A DNA stretch of 64,000 nucleotides from Strongylocentrotus purpuratus. Its lineage: Eukaryota > Echinodermata > Echinoidea > Camarodonta > Strongylocentrotidae. This document shows, one piece after another, positions 11,084 through 22,800 of this stretch; positions within the stretch are counted from its first letter, which is position 1, and each line of letters begins with the position of its first letter. The position numbers and the translations under genes are program-made. The notes beneath the pieces were generated by a model. That model was not told the DNA's origin. It worked only from the letters and a program-made list of their open reading frames with translations, and did no database searches. The DNA lies in assembly GCF_000002235.5 (NCBI RefSeq), contig NW_022145615.1:13802231-13866230 (forward strand). The letters run 5' to 3'.

Positions 11084-12317
11084 TGTCAGAGACTTTACGA
11101 TTGATCTACCAACAAATTGATATTCAGTTCTGGAGTGAATCTTTTTTCATTGTAGCTAATTTTAAGCTTTTTTTTAAAGAACAGTTCTCAAATATTCTTC
11201 AAAACTTATTTCATCCATATTTTCTTTGATTTTAGTCTGTACACAATTTTTTCTTAATTTGGCATAGGCCTACCAAGTACCAGTCATAATCATTATGGAT
11301 TTGAAATTGAAGCAGGTATATCATTAAATTCGCATAACATTGGCCTTTGGATAAAATACATAGAACAGTCTTATGATATCAAACTTATGAGAAGTGGAAT
11401 AATATGGTAACTATTGCTTTTCATTTCTTTCCAAACCATTGGTGCTTGGGAGAGATGGAACTTTGACTGAATTACCTGTTAACAAAGTAGAAATCTCGGG
11501 AGAAATCTCTTTGGAAGAAAGTGATTGAATTCGCTGATTCAATGAAAAAAGTTTCGAAAGCACTTCAAAAGAAGCAACATGTGCACTCGGAAGCTAAATC
11601 AAAACTGAACACAAAGCGCAACGGTTTGTTGACAAAAGAGACCATTCAACGCGCACCCATATCAACCATCGTGTCGTCATCGAGGAAAAACTTTAAGCCA
11701 ATCAGAACGCAGTAAATCTCTACCCAGTGAAAGCTAGAGCGTGAATATGCATAGCGTATCATCACGAGGTCACAGTGGTTGCGCGACTTCCACGCATGCG
11801 CTTTGCATCTATCAGAGCTCAATTAGCAGGTTGAATAGAAATTCGGGTAGAAATACCCAGGGTAATTGATTATTGGATGGTCGATAGGGCAATGTGCCCC
11901 TCTTGATTTAAAACCAATTAAATCAAGGCAAATCTCTCGATTGTCAAATACAGTGCTTCTGATTATACAAGTCTATAACTATATGACAAACACATAGGGG
12001 TCATGACCAAGATAAATCTAACATATTTATTTCTTCTAATTAAATATTATATTTATTATGTGCAAATTTCAAAGAGAATTCCCCAGTTTTCTAGGTTCTA
12101 AAGCATATATTGCTACATCTAAAGATCTTGAATACCGTAAAGCCAAAGAAGAATACTAACTAGTTACTCATTTTTGCTAAATGGAGGTTTGAAATAAAAT
12201 ACATTTTGTGGCTGAATTTATGTTTACTTATCATTTTACGATTAACGTTCTGATATTTATTTGTTTTATTTTATATTTTGTGTTACTCTCCAATTATTTG
12301 TAAATATTGTGATTCAT
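11084..12317. other. No gene recognised
   Basis: AT-rich DNA between the kinase-like remnant and the second CT-bearing repeat. A 64-codon plus-strand ORF at 11521-11715 has no recognisable features and no splice or promoter support. Nothing else is seen. Confidence 0.5.
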
Positions 12318-12610
12318 TTTGACTCAATAGGGCATACAATACACTGTATGTATCACAAGGGGGTGAAAATCTCTCAGTGTGCAATCCCACATTTGAGGGA
12401 ATTAGACAAAGTTTTGTTGATTTAAAAAAAATTGTATTTCACCTCTTTTAAAAAAAGTTTTAGAATTTGGAAACAGGCTTTTTCTCTCTATCTCTCTCCC
12501 CCTCTCTCTCTCTCTCTCTCTCTCTGTATATGAATTTTCACTCTCAATCTCTCACTCCAAGTCTCTTTTTCCGCCTTTACCCTATATCTCTCTTTTCTCT
12601 GTCTTCGTAT
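12318..12610 (+). repeat. Dispersed repeat carrying a (CT)n microsatellite, copy 2
   Basis: Same block order as 5112-5475: TTTGACTCAATAGGGCATA, ATCACAAGGGGGTGAAAA, GTTTTAGAATTTGGAAACA, then (CT)n at about 12483-12525 and CTCACTCCAAGTCTC. The CT run is shorter than in copy 1. Confidence 0.8.
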
Positions 12611-12619
12611 CGTTCATCA

Positions 12620-15603
12620 ATATAAGTATCTTTGAAAAACAAATACACACATAAATATTTTTCGTTTAGTGATATGATTTATTTAAATTTACAATGAAAG
12701 TTACAATAAATTATTTTTCCGAAATGTTTTTATTTCCTCCAGATTATTTTCGACGTAGATGCAGTTTCTTAATAGCAACCAATCGCTTGACACGCCTCCA
12801 TCTACTGTGCCGTTGGAGTTTGGTGATTTGACTTTGGATGGTATTGAAGCTATTAAATATTAATATAAATATTAAAACTGAACAGATTTAATGTTAATTG
12901 AAAATGTAAATGAAAATGTAACTTTCATCACAACTGTGTTGGTTATGAATTAATTTCATCTATATCAACACTTTCCAAAAAAATGTATAAAAATATTTTA
13001 TGGTAATAGTGTCTTCCTCAAAAATGTCATTGCACATATGTAAAGAAATGCATTGCCATTACATCACACGATACAATTACATCACAAGATTGTTTTTATA
13101 ATATTACATTCTAATGAAAGATAGGCTTACAAATATAACTGTTAAAAAAAAAAGACATGGTCAGCTTTGACATGCAGAACTCACTTCTGAAATACATGTT
13201 AATAGCTTCTCTATAATATAATGCCATGAATTTCAGCAGTTATGAATAAAACGTGACAATTAATTTCACTTGAATTTTAAGAGTTTCAAAAAGATGTATT
13301 TTTTTCTTTTTCTTTGCTAAGAAAGAAGATGAAATAATTAGTTCTTTTATTTCATTGTCTATTTTATGATTTTGCATCATATTCATTTGCAAGCATCATG
13401 ATTAGTACATCTTTACAGGTTCTCATATCTTACAGATACAATTTGTCGGTAGAAAATGGAATGTAAAAGGTATAACTGAACATATGCCTCATAGGCAACT
13501 TTACACAAAACAAAGACAATTTTATAATCCATTAGAGCATATTCAATTAGGAAATCTTGGGGAGTTTTTTTCAATTTCTATCATGATTGGCTAACCCTTG
13601 GTTTTGATCTAAAATGATGAACTAATGAATTGCTGATGTGTGTTATGGGTTATTGTCATACATAATTTACATTGATACTTTCCAAAATTTGTATAAAAAT
13701 ATTCTTATGGAAAATAAGATGAGTGACTTTTGGATAATCATAGATACACATACCTTTAAATTAATTGTATGTAAGGATGCTTTTGAAAGGACATTATTTA
13801 ATTGTGTTTTTACAGACTAGATCAATCAAATATGCTTATTTACGTCCGGGGATTGACTTTAACGTCACCATCCAAAAGAAGTGACTCAGTTTCGAACTGT
13901 GGTCGCCTGGCAAGTTTGTAGGCGAAGACAGAGAGCTGACCAACTGAACGTGCCCTAATTATGTTCACTGTTCTTTCCTAAATTCGCTAGGAAATAAAAT
14001 TTAGCAATAAGCTACTAATTCATTTCTTTAAAACAAATTGTTTGCGCATCACTTTGTGCAGATAAGAGAGTAATGTACACAGATTATCTGAAAATTCACA
14101 CTAGCTTGAGCATAGTACTAAATTCGACATGTTTACAAAGATTACATACACACAGTTGACATGCACATTATAAGTAAAAGTACTAATTCCTACATACAGA
14201 AATAGCAGATTGACAATCAAACATTTAACAAAAATAGCCCATATATACATATATACATACCAACCCGATTGACTAACAGATATAAAAGAAATAATATCAA
14301 GGTCATAGGTGATTCAGTTAAGGTCAAAGTTTAGGAGACAATCGCAAGTTTATTGAAAGACTACGTTGTATATGAGCCTGCCTACATACAGCATGGAATA
14401 TGAATGTGATCAAGTGAATATGATAAATCCTCTCTTTATTAGTATTCCAGTATTTTGATCCTGGATGATAACATCTGATAATGAAGTTGAAAAGTGCAAC
14501 AACTTTATACACCAATACAAAATAAATCATTAATCAATTTAAAATGCGTTCAGCTCAAAGCTTATCTAAAATACATGTATATAAATAAAAAAAAGTGACT
14601 AGAAAAACTTGTGCTAAGAGGTAAGGAAAAAAGTACTTTTGAAACATATATATTTTTACAATCCTGTTAATACTCGGTCTCGTGAAAGATTAAAAAGAAA
14701 TTGAAAAATCACTTAAAAGGTGATTTACAAGTTAATGACCTTCAGCCTTCAAACAAATATTCATTTATTTATCCCAACAACCATTTGTATTTTCAAAGTT
14801 CAAGCCTCATTGCTTAGTATAAGCAACTGATACATCCATACAACACCACTTCATACAAATATAACTCTCTACTGAATAATAAAAACCCATACGAAAAAAA
14901 GGAAAAAGATATATCATACAATTGTAGTTACAAGAGTACACTACATGTAAGTTCCCAATTGAATTACTATTAAAAAAAGCAGGAAATGGTTTCTTACTTC
15001 CATATTTTTATCTTCAAGATATCGTCACATATTCGGAAAATATAGTCAGCGTGTTAGTTTATGAGATAGGGTTTTGTGAAAGAGAGAAATTATCATGCAC
15101 TCAATTTGACGTCATCTGGTGTAAAATGGCGAAATATGGTGCATATTCAAACAATTTGATTAAAAAAATATAAATGGTTTAGTTACAATATTATTGCATT
15201 AGCAATGGTTAATTTCCTCAGCTTTATTTCTCATCATATATCAAACCTTCAAAGGAAGCGGGCAGGAGTTTTAAAGGAAGCAGATACGGTTTGGCAATTC
15301 ATTGGACCTGAGAAATGTCACACTACAGTGTTTGAAGATATCATCATATTAAATAATTGTTCACATACTTAAATTAAAGTTTAAATCATTTACAATTGGC
15401 AAAGTATTCATAAAAATATAGGTAGGATTTATTTTTTTGTCGTTGATATTTTCTTGTTTAAATGTTCATCTCAATGTATTGTCAAGAATGACAGATATTG
15501 TGTAAAATTGTAATAACACAATTGCGCAGCATGGGTGCAAAGATTAATAATAAATTGAATATTTGTTAATATCGCAATGATGTGAAAGGATACACTTGTA
15601 TAT
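12620..15603. other. AT-rich flank downstream of the LRRK1-like stop; probable 3' UTR in its right part
   Basis: No coding exon was seen in about 3 kb. Because the LRRK1-like stop is at 15604, the minus-strand 3' UTR must lie immediately left of it. Several TTTATT hexamers on the plus strand (for example about 15222) would be AATAAA on the transcript, but I cannot choose one. Confidence 0.5.
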
Positions 15604-16881
15604 TCATAGATCTGTGGATTCCCTTATTCTCGTCCTACATTGATTATTGATGGTTTGAAACTGTTCAACTTGGACCTGTCCCCAGTCCTCCCATACACAC
15701 ATCTTCTTGATTTGACTGACACTGTTGTCTGACTTCTTGTTGTCATGGCAAGAAACTACCCTGTTAGAGCCTGTACGATGTAGCTCTACAACCCTCCCAT
15801 TGTCACCTTTGACTACAGCATCAACATTCAGTACAGTCACTACTTCACCTACTTGGGCAGCCATCCTTTCCTCATGAGACCCTACATTATCTCGAATGTT
15901 GACGAGCACAATATGACCATTGGATCTACCAATCCATAAGACATGATCCATCACAAGGAGAGCGCTGACTTTGATGGATGACTGACTCTGAGATGCCAGT
16001 ATGTTGTGTATGCTTATCACTCGTTGACCGCTGCGCCGTTGTCCACCTAGCCTTCGAGTGTTGGTCCCATGTTGCAGTGCTGCTTTGTTAGCAGCTCTGG
16101 ATTGATCAACAACTATGGGCAGATCTCCTTGAAGCAGAGCATCTTGACTTGATACGTGCCTATCCTCTTCATTGCTATTTGTTTCACATACAGCTGTAGC
16201 ACTAGCAAGCTCTTGCTCCTTCTCTCTCTTCTCCTCCCAGCTCCTCACGAGTTCCTGTCTCTTCTCCTGGTACAGAGGAAGGAAAGATCCTGGGACAAGG
16301 ATGCTCTCCCTGCAGTCCAGGATAGCCAGACACGACCTGGTCTCAGTACTGTACTGATAGACATAGAGTGCACTTGATGTAAAACACCACACGCTACCTT
16401 GACTATGCACAATGTCTTCAATTATTCCTTCCATGCCAGCAGCCACCTGAATCTCATCTGGCTCCAGAGTGATGTCATCCAACAAGATGATTCTCAACTT
16501 GTTTCCACAACCAACCCAGACTTCTGTTCCATCTGCTTCATCTCTACTGCCTCCTGTCCGTTCTCTTGGTTCGAGGCTGTTTCTTCCTCCTCTCATTTTC
16601 CTGGCAGTAGTTTCATCTCTTCGTTCTTCTTGTGTACCATTGCTTTGTGCTGATCTGTTCCATGCGCCATTGGCTCCATTATGGACCACTTCTCCATTCT
16701 TCTTCCTGGAGACAGCAACAATGCTGCTACAAGGTAGATTGTGCTTACTAAGTTGCATCCTCGTAACCAGTTTTAGATCATCTGTGGTGTGATGACCACT
16801 ATCTTTCGTTTCATGACTTAGGATGGTCAAGGCCCCATTGGCTTGACCAACAAACAGCAAAGACTGTTCTTGTCCACTTGG
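15604..16881 (-). CDS. LRRK1: LRRK1-like exon W22: WD40-like C-terminus and stop
   Basis: The last coding exon (1278 nt, 425 codons plus TGA at 15604-15606) has an acceptor ...AATTATGCAG. Blade-like strands include [45 protein letters not shown] and [15 protein letters not shown]. Two long polar, low-complexity inserts (Arg/Glu/Asn-rich and Lys/Glu-rich) separate blades. Near the end is [18 protein letters not shown], comparable to the CLAVWRGWG segment close to the human LRRK1 C-terminus. This supports the stop as the true end. Confidence 0.93.
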   Translation of the reverse strand, partial: PSGQEQSLLFVGQANGALTILSHETKDSGHHTTDDLKLVTRMQLSKHNLPCSSIVAVSRKKNGEVVHNGANGAWNRSAQSNGTQEERRDETTARKMRGGRNSLEPRERTGGSRDEADGTEVWVGCGNKLRIILLDDITLEPDEIQVAAGMEGIIEDIVHSQGSVWCFTSSALYVYQYSTETRSCLAILDCRESILVPGSFLPLYQEKRQELVRSWEEKREKEQELASATAVCETNSNEEDRHVSSQDALLQGDLPIVVDQSRAANKAALQHGTNTRRLGGQRRSGQRVISIHNILASQSQSSIKVSALLVMDHVLWIGRSNGHIVLVNIRDNVGSHEERMAAQVGEVVTVLNVDAVVKGDNGRVVELHRTGSNRVVSCHDNKKSDNSVSQIKKMCVWEDWGQVQVEQFQTINNQCRTRIRESTDL

Positions 16882-19800
16882 CTGCATAATTAAAAAAAAG
16901 AAAAGAAAGGAAATTCATGTTTTCCATGGTAGAAATTTATTTTCTAAAGATGGAATATCTTCTCTTTTATTGTCAACAAGAAGACCCTAAAACCTATATT
17001 TATTAAGTTAATAGAATAACGCTTATAATAGATTCAGAAATCATGAAATCAAACTGATTGTATATATACACATGTACAAAACTGAAACATGATTACTTGG
17101 AATGTTACTGTGGTGGGTAAATTGCAAGTCTTGCTTATACAACAGGATCAGGTTAAATATATTTGATGAGGTGACATGTATAATTAATACCTCAAGGTTT
17201 GTTGTAACATAACGATAAATCAACAGCTTCTAAAACCCTGATAGTTACTGTGTATGATGGGGAGGGGGGAGGTTGTACCCGGCTCTAAAAAAAAGCAACG
17301 CTTTCCCTTTTTCCTTTGGACTTTAATGAAAATAGTACATCAAAAAGCACCAACCAATCTTATACTATCCTAAAATGTCTAAAATAAGTCTTAAAATTTT
17401 AAGAAATATTACATGATGTAATTGTTTCAAATTACTGTTTTAAATCAACTTTCCGGAAACACGATGTTTTGCTATACATAGTTTAAACAAAAAATCAAAG
17501 CTGAGTGAGGCCCAATGACTCAGTGGTAGAGTAATAGCCTCATAACCAGGAGGTCCAGGGTTCGAAACCAATTCGATGCACTAGTGCCCTTTGGTAATTA
17601 GGCATTAACCTCATTAACAAGTCCCCAGGAGAGTACATAAAACCGTCGCTTCCCCTTGTTGCTTCCTTTAAGCATTCACATACTCTCTTAGCAGTCAGGT
17701 AAAATCAACCAACCGACTTACCTTCTGGAGATAGAGGAGTGAGGTAGGCTGACCAGCCACTCTTGCTTCTACCAGAAGACTTGCATGAGAAGAATGCGAT
17801 GACGGAAGATGATACATTTGAACAAAGTCACCCTACAAACAACAATTATAGCTCAACTTTATTCTCAGTCAAGAAATTGGCACATACAACAATAGTAATA
17901 TCGAAATTTTCCACAACTATAACATCAACAAAAATAACAACAACAAAGACAGCATCAGCACCTAAACCTAACCTGGTTCATGCCTGACACGGTTATATAT
18001 GAGTACATGTAGGCCTACGTGGAATATGTTTGCAAACATGTTTTTGAACAAGGACATCTATTTGAAACCAGAAATCTTGTTTTGTAATTTAAATAAAAAT
18101 GGACACAAAGTAACGTACATGTATTAGTAGTAAACTGCTTTACGAAAGCAGACTGGTAAGAGTCTGAACAAAATGTGACAAAAATACGAAATTTACTAAT
18201 TTTGTTGAGAGTTGCAAATGTGGAACTTCAAAGTGGTTAAAACAGTAAGATCATCGGACAACTTTTCCCTTTGCTCCAACACACAAAATGACTAAAATGT
18301 AAAATTGTCAAAATTTATGATTCAGAAGTGTCTTTTCTCTTTTGAGGACTTATAATAATATGCAACCTGTAATTTATTTTGAGTATTGCTCTGAGGGTGA
18401 AGGCACTTACATGTAGGAGACAACAGAAATTAATCACAAATGAATTTTTCAAACTTATGTTCCCATTTTTTCGATTACATGTATTGTACTTCAAAAAACA
18501 GAACCCAATTATTAATTTCAAGATTACAAACTTTTCTTTCTCTAAACAAACCCACTCTTCCATTTTAAGGGGAAAGGTGGGCATTTCGAAATGTCTTTGT
18601 CACTGTACAGGATATATTAGATCTGTCTCTCTACAGCTCGTAACCTTGCACATATTCTAGCTTGTACGAATTATGGACAAAATCATGGATTTTTATGACA
18701 CTTGCTCATGTGACAATTGCTCCCTATCCATTTCCTACACTAAACTGATTCTTAACTTCAACCCGGACCCACACTAAACCTAAACCTATAAGCCTAACTC
18801 AAAACCCAATTTAGAAACCAAAGTAGAACCCTAGATATAACCATATACCTTTGATGACGTAAAAGCTGGAGCAAGTGTCGCATGAGCAAATGCTAGGTTA
18901 CTGAAAACATGACATGAAATCATCAAATAGAATATAAAGCTACATACCCCTGTCCCAACTACAATTTTAGTTCCACAAGGTGTAGCTATGGCAGTTCTGA
19001 TCATGGGGCATTGGAGTTCATTCAGAAGACTAGATTTATAACAACCATCTTCATCGACTTGAAATGACCTCACTGATGTGCCTCGGCCTGATTCAACTAT
19101 TAGATGAACAACCTTATCCTGTCAAAGAAAACATATAGGAGAGATGAATTCATATAATAAAAATGAAACATAATTTTTAGAAAATACTTAAGAAAAACTC
19201 TTTATATGCCACACAAATAATCTCCTTGAGCCAAATTGTCTAATGCAAGATTAATCTATAACATTGTTATAAGGGGGATTGTCATGGAGTTCATCAAGAC
19301 TGAATGCACAAAGCAATCATTCCATCACTTGGGGTCTACCGTTTTGTGCAAAATTGCACTTATGTCAAACGTCGACCATGCACAGAGGCAAATAAGACAA
19401 CAGTAGAGTTAAACCATAATAATTCAAATCCAATTAAATGAATTGGAAATAAAACATTACAGCTGTTTTCCATACAGCTAGATGGCCTGCAGCAGTTGTC
19501 GAAGTCTTGATGTCAATTTGTTTCCGCTTAAGGTTCGGCTTGACCGTGTCTTTGAACCAAAGCCGTGGTCGATCAATCCCTCTTTCGCCTGCGGGTAGTT
19601 GCGAGAATAGTTTTTGCTTTGGTAACCTTTCAGAGGGCATCCTGATGACATGGCCTGTCCACCGTCCTACATAGATGGTAGGTTGGCAAGCTCTAGTATC
19701 TCTTTGTTGGTCACCTTGTCCTTCCATGTGATTCTCATGATTGCTCGGAGTTGTCTCATCATGAATGCGTGAAGTTTGTTTATTGGACTTTTGTGGAGGG

Positions 19801-22800
19801 TCCAGCTTTCTGTACCGTATAAGAGAGTGGATAGAATGATAGCCGTAGATCTTACACTTCACTCTTGTAGAGACATGATGATTATTCCATAGCCTGGTTC
19901 GTAGTCTGCCAAATGCACTGCTGGCCTTTGACATTCGTTTCATCAGCTCAGAGTCGATGCGTCCGCCTTTGGATATAGTCGGGATATAGTGCTGCCGAGG
20001 TAGGTGAAGCTATCTAACTGGTGTAGGGCTTTCCCATCCACGAGGATCTCCTCTCGGTGATATGTACCTGATTGGAACAGTACTTCCGTATTTATTATGC
20101 TTATTTGTAGACCGAACTTCTTTGATGCTGTTGAAAATACATCTATGACATGTTGATATCTGCTCTGGTGTATGGGCAACAAGACCACTACCTGACATCT
20201 GCAAAGAGGAGTTCCCTCACGTGAATATGTGAAGACTTCGTCATAGCTTAGAAGTGTGCGACATTGAGGTCAGCGTCTTGAAGTGATTGTATGTATACAC
20301 CCTCCTCAAATTCCACAAATGCCTCATCCAGCATCGCCAATAGGAAGATGGAGAATAGCTTAGGGGCCAACACACATCCTTGTTTTACACTGTTACTTTA
20401 TACAGGGAAGCTATCAGATTTTCGCCTGCTTCCTTGACTTTAGCCATCATACCCGTGTGTAGTGGCTCTATCATTCCGGTGAACTTCTCATGGCATCCAT
20501 ACTGTCGGAGTAGTTGCCATGGACCTGTCCTACCAACAATGTCAAATGCTTTGGTGAAATCTACAAAGATCACATAATAAAGATCGGTTGTGCTCGATAC
20601 ACTTCTCTATAATTTTCTGAGGCAGAAGATCCTGTCTACTGTGCTCCGGTTGTTTTGGAATCCGAATTGTGTCTCTGGCACTATATCCGGTGTTATGTGT
20701 GCATTCAATCTGTTTAGAAGGATCCGGGTAAAAGCTTTCTCTGCTATCGACAATAGCCATATTCCGCTGTAGTTTCCTCATTGAGTTCTATCTCATTTTT
20801 TGAAGATGGTGACAGTATTAGCGTTTTCCATTCTTGAGTTACAGAGCCTTCTGTTGTTGTTTACTTCCTAGCATACTTGGCACTGTCGACGGGAGTCCTG
20901 ATCGAATACCGCGGTCCTTGTTAACATGGGCGACGGCTGAACCGGTATGAAGAAATCATAAAGGCTGGTTGCAAAGGTGGGTAAGTACCGGTAGCTCTTG
21001 CAAGTTAATAACGGTACCTTCTCGGGAAGCTGGTGTAAGTTCCACACCGGTGCGCCGCGGCGAGGACAGGCCAGGACGGGTATGAACCACTAGACCCTGC
21101 AGTGACTGGTCGAAGAATGTCGGGAGTTCCGTATCGTCAATCGCCCTCAATGCTATCACGGTGGCATGTTTTTCTGTTAAGGGGATATCTCACTGAGCGG
21201 CGAAATATACGATCGTTGCGAATTTGGATTCGCCAACTTTTCTGACGAATGTTGGTGAAAATCAGGGTTCGCCTCTGTGACATTTAGCGACGATTAGCAA
21301 CATTTGAGCGAATGTTCGTGATAGTGTTTGCAAAGGGCAGTTCGCCACTATTAGCGACTGTAAGCCCCGACCCCTCCACTCAGTGTTATTTAGGGTACGC
21401 ATATGCATGTTCCCTCCTTTTGAAAACACTCCCTAAGTCCGGTGTGTAAAGTATTTTTTGTGTATGTACGAGCCGGACTTTGGTGCGTGAAAAGTACCCC
21501 TTTACCGGAACTTTTGGTAACACGCATGGTATCCCTACGTTCACGGAGTGGGGGGCCGGGCTGTAAGCAAATGTTAGCGACAGTTTTGGAGAAGATTAGC
21601 AACTATTTTTCAATCCTTTGCCACTATTTGTGAATGTTTGGGACCTTTTGCTAACTCCTGATACTCAATGGGTCGATTTTTTTTTATAGGAACCATATGG
21701 TACCGTGGTCGCTAGCATTGACGAATCAAAAAGAACTTTAGCGATACCGTCTTACAACCGTTTACAAAGGCTTACGACTGTTTGCCGTGAAAAAAAAGAA
21801 ATTTGCAAAGAATAATTTTTGCGACAATGAAAACTTTGCAAACTTTCTTGTAACCTTTCACGAACTTTTTGCAATAGCGACCACGTTACCATATGGTTCC
21901 TTTATAAAATCGACCCATTGAGTACCAGTAGTTAGCAAAAGGTCTCAAACGTTCACAAATAGTGGCAAAGGATTGGCAAATAGTTGCTAATCTTCGCAAA
22001 AGTTGTCGCTAACATTTGTTTACAGTCGCTGATAGTCGCCAACTGCCTTTCGCAAACACTTTCGGAGACATTCGCTCAAATGTTGCTAATTGTCGCTAAA
22101 CGTCACTTAATGTCGCTGATTTTCGCCAACATTCGTCAGAAAAGTTGGCGAATCCAAATTCGCAACGTTCGCAAGCATTCGCTGCTCAGTGAGATAGGCC
22201 CTTTAACCACTATTTGTCAACGTTTGAGACTTTTTGCTAACTCATGGTACTCACTGGGTCGATTTTATAAAGGAATCATATGGTAACGTGGTCGCTAGCA
22301 TTGGGGAAACATAGAGAACTGGCGCTAAAGGGCCTATCTCACTGAGCAGCGAATGCTTGCGAACGTTGCGAATTTGGATTCGCCAACTTTTCTGACGAAT
22401 GTTGGCGAAAATCAGCGACTTTAAGTGACGTTTAGCGACAATTAGCAACATTTGAGCGAATGTCTCCGAAAGTGTTTGCGAAAGGCAGTTGGCGACTATT
22501 AGCGACTGTAAACAAAATGTTAGCGACAACTTTTGCGAAGATTAGCAACTATTTGCCAATCCTTTGCCACTATTTGTGAACGTTTGAGACCTTTTGCTAA
22601 CTACTGGTACTCAATGGGTCGATTTTATAACGGAACCATATGGTAACGTGGTCGCTAGCTTTGGCGAAACACAGAGAACTGACGAAAACAAAGAGCAAAA
22701 CCGTTTAACAACCGTTCGCAAAGGCTTACGACTGTTTTGCAAACGCTAACGACTGTTTTGCAAACGCCTGCAACTGTTTGCGGAAAAATAAATTCGCAAA

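Noticed and set aside
11521-11715. Plus-strand 64-codon Lys/Ser-rich ORF
   Set aside because: Length is expected by chance in AT-rich DNA; no recognisable motif, promoter or splice support.
15770-16800. Plus-strand ORFs opposite exon W22
   Set aside because: Shadows of the WD40 exon on the other strand.
17511-17580. Functional tRNA gene
   Set aside because: Pol III boxes are present but the stems do not pair as a tRNA and the sequence continues into a SINE body found again at 57893.
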